A stretch of 64,000 bases of DNA from JACMNW01 sp031406155 (GTDB taxonomy: Bacteria; Pseudomonadota; Alphaproteobacteria; Rhodobacterales; Rhodobacteraceae), in NCBI GenBank assembly GCA_031406155.1, contig JANOGW010000078.1:1-64000 (forward strand), read 5' to 3'. The notes beneath the pieces were generated by a model. The model did no database searches. It worked only from the letters and a program-made list of their open reading frames with translations, and was not told the origin of the DNA. The position numbers and the translations under genes are program-made. Positions 59,213-64,000 of this stretch are shown here, one piece after another; the first letter of the stretch is position 1, and each line of letters begins with the position of its first letter.

Positions 59213-59462
59213 GCGAGGACGTCAGCGGCCCCTGTATTCTGCCTTACACCGAAACCAACGCTCAGATGAAAGAGGCGCTGACAGACATCAAGGCAGACAA
59301 ATTCGTGCGTGATTTCATGCAGGAAAGTGCGGTTGGCCAGCCGTTCTTCAAGGCCACCCACCGCATCAACAACGAACAGCAGATCGAAAAGCTGGGCGTG
59401 AAACAGCGCGCCATGATGCCTTGGATTTCAAGGGACAAGATGGTCGATTGCGCGGAACTGAG
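59213..59462 (+). pseudogene. decayed 3' copy of ilvC
   Basis: The frame reads GEDVSGPCILPYTETNAQMKEALTDIKADKFVRDFMQESAVGQPFFKATHRINNEQQIEKLGVKQRAMMPWISRDKMVDCAEL, clearly homologous to the last ~82 residues of IlvC at 57.0-57.2 kb with many substitutions. A 2-bp deletion near 59450 (GCGCGG for GCGCGCGG before AACTGAG) shifts the frame past the normal stop. It is a partial duplication whose 5' part is missing. [Written in one block here only to describe motif identity; key conserved parts are SGP-ILPY, KFVRDFMQE and MMPWIS.]. Confidence 0.85.
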
Positions 59463-59465
59463 CAA

Positions 59466-59533
59466 AGAGAATGGGCAGATTGCCCATCCAACGCGGCGCG
59501 GGTAATATGGGATTGGCAATCTGCCCATCCTCT
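59466..59533. repeat. inverted pair of GATGGGCAGATTGCCCATC palindromes
   Basis: AGAGAATGGGCAGATTGCCC... at 59466-59489 and its near-complement at 59510-59533 form a long imperfect inverted repeat with a 20-bp spacer, and each arm is itself a palindrome. The core is shared with 52646-52786, indicating a dispersed REP-like family. It lies between the ilvC remnant and the SDR gene. Confidence 0.65.
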
Positions 59534-59554
59534 TTTCAAAAAGGCGCACACATC

Positions 59555-60319
59555 ATGGGCAGGTTAGCGGGCAAGGTCGCAATCATTTCCGGCGGGGCTA
59601 CCGGCATGGGTGGGGCTTCATCTCTGCTGTTCGCCGCCGAGGGTGCAAAGGTCGCCATTATCGACCGCAATCTGGCCGAGGCGCAGGCCCGCGTCACGGA
59701 AATCACCGCCGCCGGGGGCCAAGCCATGGCCTGCGAGGCGGATGTCTCAAACGCTGCCGACGTGCAGGCCGCCGTCGATGCCACCACCGCCCGCTTCGGC
59801 CCGGCATCCGTGCTGTTCAACCACGCGGGCACCATCGTGATCAAACCGTTTCTGGAGACAACAGAACAGGAATGGGACTGGCTTCACGCGGTCAACGTGA
59901 AATCCATGTTCCTGATGACCCGCGCCGTGCTACCCGGCATGATCGCCGCAGGCGGTGGGTCGATCGTGTGCACCTCTTCGATCAGTGCGGTTGCAGGCAC
60001 GCCGATGGAGGTGCTCTATGACACCACCAAGGGGGCCGTCCATATGTTCGCCCGCGCTATTGCGGTTGAATTCCGCGACCGGGGCATTCGTTGCAACGCC
60101 GTTTGCCCCGGCTTCATCGAAACCCCGCATGGCCTGCGCGAGGTGCGCGATCTGCAAGCCCTGGGTGTCGACGTATCCGAAGCGGCGATCACCGCCGCCC
60201 AAGGCCGCATCGGCAAGGCGGTCGAGGTGGCGCAAGCCGCCTTGTTTCTGGCCAGCGACGAGGCCAGCTTCGTGAACGGCACACATCTGTTTGTCGACAA
60301 TGGCTTTACCGCGATCTGA
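59555..60319 (+). CDS. SDR-family oxidoreductase
   Basis: 254 residues. Classical SDR: TGxxxGIG-like KVAIISGGATGMGGASSLLFAAEGAKVAIIDRN, NHAG motif as VLFNHAGTIVIKPF, catalytic Ser in IVCTSSISAVAGTPMEVLYDTTKGAVHMF (YxxxK), and PGFIETP. NAD-type acidic residue (IIDRN) after the second strand. The ATG at 59555 follows AAAGGCGCACACATC. It lies just after the palindromic repeats, alone, and its substrate is unknown. Confidence 0.9.
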   Translation: MGRLAGKVAIISGGATGMGGASSLLFAAEGAKVAIIDRNLAEAQARVTEITAAGGQAMACEADVSNAADVQAAVDATTARFGPASVLFNHAGTIVIKPFLETTEQEWDWLHAVNVKSMFLMTRAVLPGMIAAGGGSIVCTSSISAVAGTPMEVLYDTTKGAVHMFARAIAVEFRDRGIRCNAVCPGFIETPHGLREVRDLQALGVDVSEAAITAAQGRIGKAVEVAQAALFLASDEASFVNGTHLFVDNGFTAI

Positions 60320-60336
60320 CGTGCAGCGACCCCGCC

Positions 60337-61680
60337 TCAGGCCGCCGCTTCCACCGCTGCCACGATACTGCCCACCACGGCTGCCAGCAGGTCAGCATCT
60401 TCGCATTCCGCCATCACCCGCACCAAAGGCTCGGTGCCCGACTTGCGGATCAACAGCCGCCCCTTGCCTGCCAGACGCACCTCGGAGGCGGCGATGATCG
60501 CCTTCACGGTTGTCGCCTCCAGTGGCGCCGTCCCCGCCGCGTAGCGGACGTTCTTCAACATCTGCGGCACTGTTTCAAAGCTTTGCGTCAAGGCAGAGGC
60601 GGGTTTGCCGGTGCGCACCATTTCGGCCAGAAACTGCAGCCCCGCGATCAACCCGTCGCCGGTTGTTGCGTAATCGGTCATCACGATATGCCCCGATTGC
60701 TCGCCGCCCAGATTAAAGCCACCCTCGCGCATCCGCTCTACCACGTATCTGTCACCGACCGCCGTGCGTTCCAGCCGCAGGCCCCGCCCTTCCAGAAACC
60801 GCTCCAGCCCCAGGTTTGACATCACTGTCGCCACCAGCGCCCCGCCCTGCAAGCGCCCCTCGTCCGCCCAGCGGGCCGCCATCAGCGCCATGATCTGATC
60901 ACCGTCGGCAACCTTGCCTGCCTCATCCAGGATCATCACGCGGTCGGCGTCACCGTCCAGCGATATGCCGACATGCGCGCCATGTGCCACCACAGCCTCG
61001 GCGGCGGTTTCGGTATGAGTCGATCCGCACCGATAGTTGATATTGGTGCCATTCGGGGTGACACCGATTGAGATCACCTCGGCCCCCAGTTCCCACAGCA
61101 CATCAGGTGCCGCGCGGTATGCGGCGCCATTGGCGCAGTCGATCACCACCTTGATGCCGTCCAACCGCAGCCCTGCCGGAAAGGTCGTCTTGGCATATTC
61201 CTGATAGCGCCCCCGGCCATCGTCAATCCGCTTTGCCCGCCCGATGTTTGCGGGCTGAGCAGGGACAATGTCGCCCTCCAGCATCGCCTCGATCTCTGCC
61301 TCTGCGTCATCGGACAGCTTGAAGCCGTCCGGCCCAAAAAACTTGATGCCATTGTCATGGTGCGGGTTGTGGCTGGCCGAAATCATCACCCCCCGATCGG
61401 CCCGCATCGACCGGGTCAGAAAGCCCACCGCCGGCGTCGGGATCGGCCCCAGCAGCAGCACATTCATGCCGGTGCTGGTCAGCCCTGCGGTCAGCGCGTT
61501 TTCCAGCATGTAGCCCGACAGCCGTGTATCCTTGCCGATCACCACCCGGTGCGCCGATGATCCGTCGCGGCGGAAATACCTGCCCGCCGCCGCCCCAAGC
61601 CGCAACGCCATCTCGGCCGTCATCGGATAGGTATTCGCCAATCCGCGCACACCGTCAGTGCCAAACAACTTTCTCGTCAT
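60337..61680 (-). CDS. glmM: phosphoglucosamine mutase
   Basis: 447 residues. MTRKLFGTDGVRGLANTYPMTAEMALRLGAAAGRYF at the N-terminus, phosphoserine loop GVMISASHNPHHDNGIKFFGPDGFKL, metal loop ISLDGDADRVMILDEAGK, sugar loop GGEQSGHIV and phosphate loop RKSGTEPLVRVMAEC. It converts glucosamine-6-phosphate to glucosamine-1-phosphate for UDP-GlcNAc. It overlaps folP by ATGA, the usual folP-glmM order. Confidence 0.97.
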   Translation of the reverse strand: MTRKLFGTDGVRGLANTYPMTAEMALRLGAAAGRYFRRDGSSAHRVVIGKDTRLSGYMLENALTAGLTSTGMNVLLLGPIPTPAVGFLTRSMRADRGVMISASHNPHHDNGIKFFGPDGFKLSDDAEAEIEAMLEGDIVPAQPANIGRAKRIDDGRGRYQEYAKTTFPAGLRLDGIKVVIDCANGAAYRAAPDVLWELGAEVISIGVTPNGTNINYRCGSTHTETAAEAVVAHGAHVGISLDGDADRVMILDEAGKVADGDQIMALMAARWADEGRLQGGALVATVMSNLGLERFLEGRGLRLERTAVGDRYVVERMREGGFNLGGEQSGHIVMTDYATTGDGLIAGLQFLAEMVRTGKPASALTQSFETVPQMLKNVRYAAGTAPLEATTVKAIIAASEVRLAGKGRLLIRKSGTEPLVRVMAECEDADLLAAVVGSIVAAVEAAA

Positions 61681-62687
61681 GGAATGTCTCCACTATGTAC
61701 CGCGTTCCACAAGGCCAGCGCCTGCCGCGTCTCAATTACATCATGCACACGCAATATCTGCACGCCTTGTGCCACGGACGACAGGGCGACGGCAAGCGAT
61801 CCGGGCAGTCGGGCCTGCGGATCATTTGGCCCCGCAATCGCATCAATGAACCGTTTGCGTGACGCACCCATCAAGATGGGGCAGCCGAGGCCATGAAACA
61901 GCGACAGATGGCGGATCAGGGCCAGATTGTGGGCGGGCGTCTTGCCGAACCCGATGCCGGGATCAATGGCGATGCGGTCGCGTGGAATGCCGGCGGCCAT
62001 CGCGAGTTCAATTCTTTGTGCAAGAAAATCATACACATCCAAGACGACATTCGTGTAATTTGGCGCGTTTTGCATGGTTTTCGGGCTGCCTTGAGCATGC
62101 ATCAGGATCACCGGTGCTGCATGGCGCGCAACCGTATTTGCCATGTCGGGGTCGAACCCAAGGGCGGCCACGTCGTTGACGATGGTAGCACCTGCTCCCA
62201 GTGCGGCATCGGCCACATCGGCCTTGCGCGTGTCAATCGAGATGGCTGTGGCGACACGCGCTGCGCGCAACCCGGCGATAACGGGCCGTGTGCGCAGAAT
62301 TTCCTCGTCAGATGCGACATCGCCGGCACCGGGCCGGGTACTTTCGCCGCCGATATCCACGATATCGGCCACCGCGGCCATTGCCAGCCCTGCGGCCAGC
62401 GCGGCATCTGCCGCAGCATACTGCCCGCCATCGGAAAAGCTGTCAGGTGTGACGTTCAGGATGCCCATGATCCGGGGCTGGGTCATCGCAAGCCCGGCAA
62501 AGTCAGGGCGCGGGGCCGACAGGGCATGGCGCTGATGCGCGGTCAGATCATCGAGATCGCCCAGTCGCGGCGCGCGTCCCCGTTCCAGCAACTCTACTTG
62601 CGAAAACTGCGTCCAGCCACCTGCCAATGCCAGCGCGTTGCCTGCGCGTAGGGAAACCGTCATCGCAATGGGGCGAACATAGATCAT
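61677..62687 (-). CDS. folP: dihydropteroate synthase
   Basis: 336 residues. RIMGILNVTPDSFSDGGQYAAADAAL, VDIGGESTRPGAGDV, IVNDVAALGFDPDM and VILMHAQGSPKTMQ carry the pterin- and pABA-binding motifs of DHPS. The N-terminal ~70 residues are an extension relative to typical 280-residue enzymes. It condenses pABA with dihydropterin pyrophosphate in folate synthesis, the target of sulfonamides. Coupled to glmM; folB lies 49 bp upstream. Confidence 0.94.
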   Translation of the reverse strand: MIYVRPIAMTVSLRAGNALALAGGWTQFSQVELLERGRAPRLGDLDDLTAHQRHALSAPRPDFAGLAMTQPRIMGILNVTPDSFSDGGQYAAADAALAAGLAMAAVADIVDIGGESTRPGAGDVASDEEILRTRPVIAGLRAARVATAISIDTRKADVADAALGAGATIVNDVAALGFDPDMANTVARHAAPVILMHAQGSPKTMQNAPNYTNVVLDVYDFLAQRIELAMAAGIPRDRIAIDPGIGFGKTPAHNLALIRHLSLFHGLGCPILMGASRKRFIDAIAGPNDPQARLPGSLAVALSSVAQGVQILRVHDVIETRQALALWNAVHSGDIP

Positions 62688-62736
62688 GCGCCCGGAATTA
62701 GGCCAAAGACCCCGCCTGTGGCAAGCCCTGCGACAT

Positions 62737-63645
62737 TCAGGCGTGTACCACCGGCACGCGGCTTCCCGCCGGTAGTGTCACATCGCCGTGAACAATTAGC
62801 CGTGTCGCAGCGACGGTTTCGGCCAGCCACAACGCCAGCGCCACCGCGTCGCGCGTCTGCGGGCCGTCCACCGCATCCAACACCAGCTTTGATGGTGCCC
62901 AGACAATCAACTGGCCATGCTTCATGGCCCAGTCAATCTCGGTCCGGGTTTCCACCACAACACAGCGCGGATCGCGGGCGGCCAATACCCATGCATTCTG
63001 TTCCATGCCAAGCAGATCAATCCGGCGCTGCGTCGGCCGGTGTCCGGTTTGCGGCAGAGCCAGATCCGCTGGCCCAACCGTCAGGATTACTGGCAGCCCG
63101 GAGGCCTGCCATGCATCCAGATGCGCACCAAGATCGGGGGCAGCGATTGCCGCATTGTCCAGATGCACCACCAGCGGATGCAGGGCACTTGTCGCCCCAT
63201 CTGCGCCAATGGCATGCAGACCCGCCTCTGCCCTGCTGCGCACAATCTCGACCCCCAAGGCATAGGGGCCGATATCAAGCTTTTCGATCCTAATGAAAGC
63301 GCGCATGGCCTGAGGTTCCGCCAATATCCGCTCTGCCACCCGTTCGGCCAGCGTTTCCAGCAGGTTAAGGCGTTCGGCTGCCAGTTCGGCCGTGATCGCT
63401 TCGGTGATCCGGTCATAGGACAGGATCCGATCCACGTCATCGCCCAACGGCACTGCGTTCGGTCGCACCTCGACCACGACATTGAACATGACGCGCTGCC
63501 GGTGCCCGCGTTCTTGCTGAAACGCGCCGATATCCACCTCGACCACATGATTGCGCAGGCTGATCCTGTCACGCGGATCAGCGCTGGCCGAGGCTTCGGC
63601 ACGTTCTTCGGGATGCGCAAAGGCAAGCTGGATATCATTGGTCAT
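62737..63645 (-). CDS. folB: dihydroneopterin aldolase with C-terminal extension
   Basis: 302 residues. Residues ~25-145 are FolB (DRISLRNHVVEVDIGAFQQERGHRQRVMFNVVVEV, RILSYDRITEAITAELAAERLNLLETLAERVAERIL, with the catalytic Glu/Lys region IRIEKLDIGPYALGVEIVRSR). FolB is normally ~120 residues; the remaining ~150 residues (from LHPLVVHLDN) form an extra domain I do not recognise, possibly a second degenerate unit. It makes hydroxymethyl-dihydropterin for FolP, encoded next. The ATG at 63645 is preferred to a GTG five codons upstream. Confidence 0.87.
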   Translation of the reverse strand: MTNDIQLAFAHPEERAEASASADPRDRISLRNHVVEVDIGAFQQERGHRQRVMFNVVVEVRPNAVPLGDDVDRILSYDRITEAITAELAAERLNLLETLAERVAERILAEPQAMRAFIRIEKLDIGPYALGVEIVRSRAEAGLHAIGADGATSALHPLVVHLDNAAIAAPDLGAHLDAWQASGLPVILTVGPADLALPQTGHRPTQRRIDLLGMEQNAWVLAARDPRCVVVETRTEIDWAMKHGQLIVWAPSKLVLDAVDGPQTRDAVALALWLAETVAATRLIVHGDVTLPAGSRVPVVHA

Positions 63646-63781
63646 GGTCAGCCCCGTCACCGCGCCTTATCTAGGTATATTAGACGCAATATTCGAGCCT
63701 GCTTTGCCCGAAGGCGGCGCCCGAGGCAAGGCTGGCGACAAACATGGCGCATCACCCTGACTGGCATTTCAGACCCCGAGG

Positions 63782-64000
63782 TCAGGGTTGGCGATAAAAC
63801 AAATGCGCACCAATCGCTGCGGTGCGGGCAAAGCGGTGCGCCCAACCGGGCCGTGCGTTTTTCGAATGGAAATAGGTTGCGCCTTCGGTCAAGGCCCGCG
63901 GCGCGCCGTCCAGCATTACCCGCGCAATGCGCCCGGCCCGGTCAATTGCCTCGCGCTCATGCATCACATCCTTGCGGCCATCGCACACATAGGAAAATTG
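63782..64000 (-). CDS. SleB-type cell wall hydrolase, C-terminal part (runs off the window)
   Basis: The frame is open from the right window edge and stops at 63782. It reads QFSYVCDGRKDVMHE..., then RALTEGATYFHSKNARPGWAHRFARTAAIGAHLFYR, the end of the Hydrolase_2 (SleB) domain in which CQFSFxCDG and GAxYFHxxxVxPxWAxxxxxTxxIGxHxFYR are diagnostic. It is a peptidoglycan lytic enzyme. The start lies outside the window. Confidence 0.88.
   Translation of the reverse strand, partial: QFSYVCDGRKDVMHEREAIDRAGRIARVMLDGAPRALTEGATYFHSKNARPGWAHRFARTAAIGAHLFYRQP

Noticed and set aside
1..64000. CRISPR array or riboswitch
   Set aside because: No regularly spaced direct repeats with unique spacers were seen, and no conserved riboswitch core was recognised upstream of the biosynthetic genes.

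Overview
The window looks like chromosome of an alphaproteobacterium, most likely a Rhodobacteraceae / Roseobacter-group member. The reasons are GC-rich coding sequence, many ATGA/GTGA gene overlaps, the orders tmk-holB-tatD-MBL and yqeY/carA, an aa3 oxidase ctaD next to a c-type cytochrome, two class II tRNAs, and GGAAC-N16-CGTT promoters of the alphaproteobacterial EcfG general stress response (GSR). I made no database search; the assignment rests on recognised protein families.

Layout. 1-4.6 kb: a sugar-type ABC importer whose last permease is cut by an IS21-family end, a divergent AraC regulator, and remnants of IS30 and IS3 elements. 4.6-20.4 kb: a stress/respiration island. It has a PRC-barrel protein, a flavodoxin-fold protein, a CHRD protein, a giant CheB-CheR-PAS-HWE kinase with a response regulator, an unusual heme-copper oxidase operon, and a stand-alone CheB. 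At least four genes or operons in it carry exact GGAAC-N16-CGTT promoters. 20.4-22.1 kb: a thioredoxin-fold gene between two inverted ~164-bp MITE-like repeats, then gene debris. 22.1-29 kb: tRNA-Ser, SPOR lipoprotein, DD-carboxypeptidase, tmk, holB, tatD, an MBL hydrolase and an AEC transporter. 29-34.5 kb: agmatinase plus a PotABCD-type importer. 34.8-40.1 kb: a decaprenylphosphoryl-arabinose-type operon (UbiA-HAD, GtrA, DprE1, DprE2) and a divergent polytopic membrane protein. 40.2-52.6 kb: tRNA-Leu, a peptidoglycan-binding-domain protein with an in-frame stop, lipB, cytochrome c, ctaD, DUF2244, yqeY, carA, a MshEN-glycosyltransferase, a GntR regulator, a HAD nucleotidase and a UbiH-type hydroxylase. 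52.8-64 kb: a class V aminotransferase, an enolase-superfamily enzyme, two tandem Lrp regulators, ilvC, a TPR adenylate cyclase inserted beside a broken ilvC copy, an SDR, glmM, folP, folB and a partial SleB.

The most interesting system is at 11.6-19.5 kb. A GSR-type promoter drives a small membrane protein and a soluble PQQ dehydrogenase of the membrane glucose dehydrogenase family, which together look like a split Gcd. CtaG, a HemJ/CopD-like protein, an oxidase subunit II that has lost the CuA ligands, a fused subunit I+III whose K-channel lysine is Met, and another small membrane protein follow on the same strand. I infer a stress-induced sugar/alcohol-to-quinone-to-oxygen chain with a quinol-oxidase-like terminal enzyme. 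The same window also carries a canonical cytochrome c oxidase subunit I (43.5 kb) for comparison.
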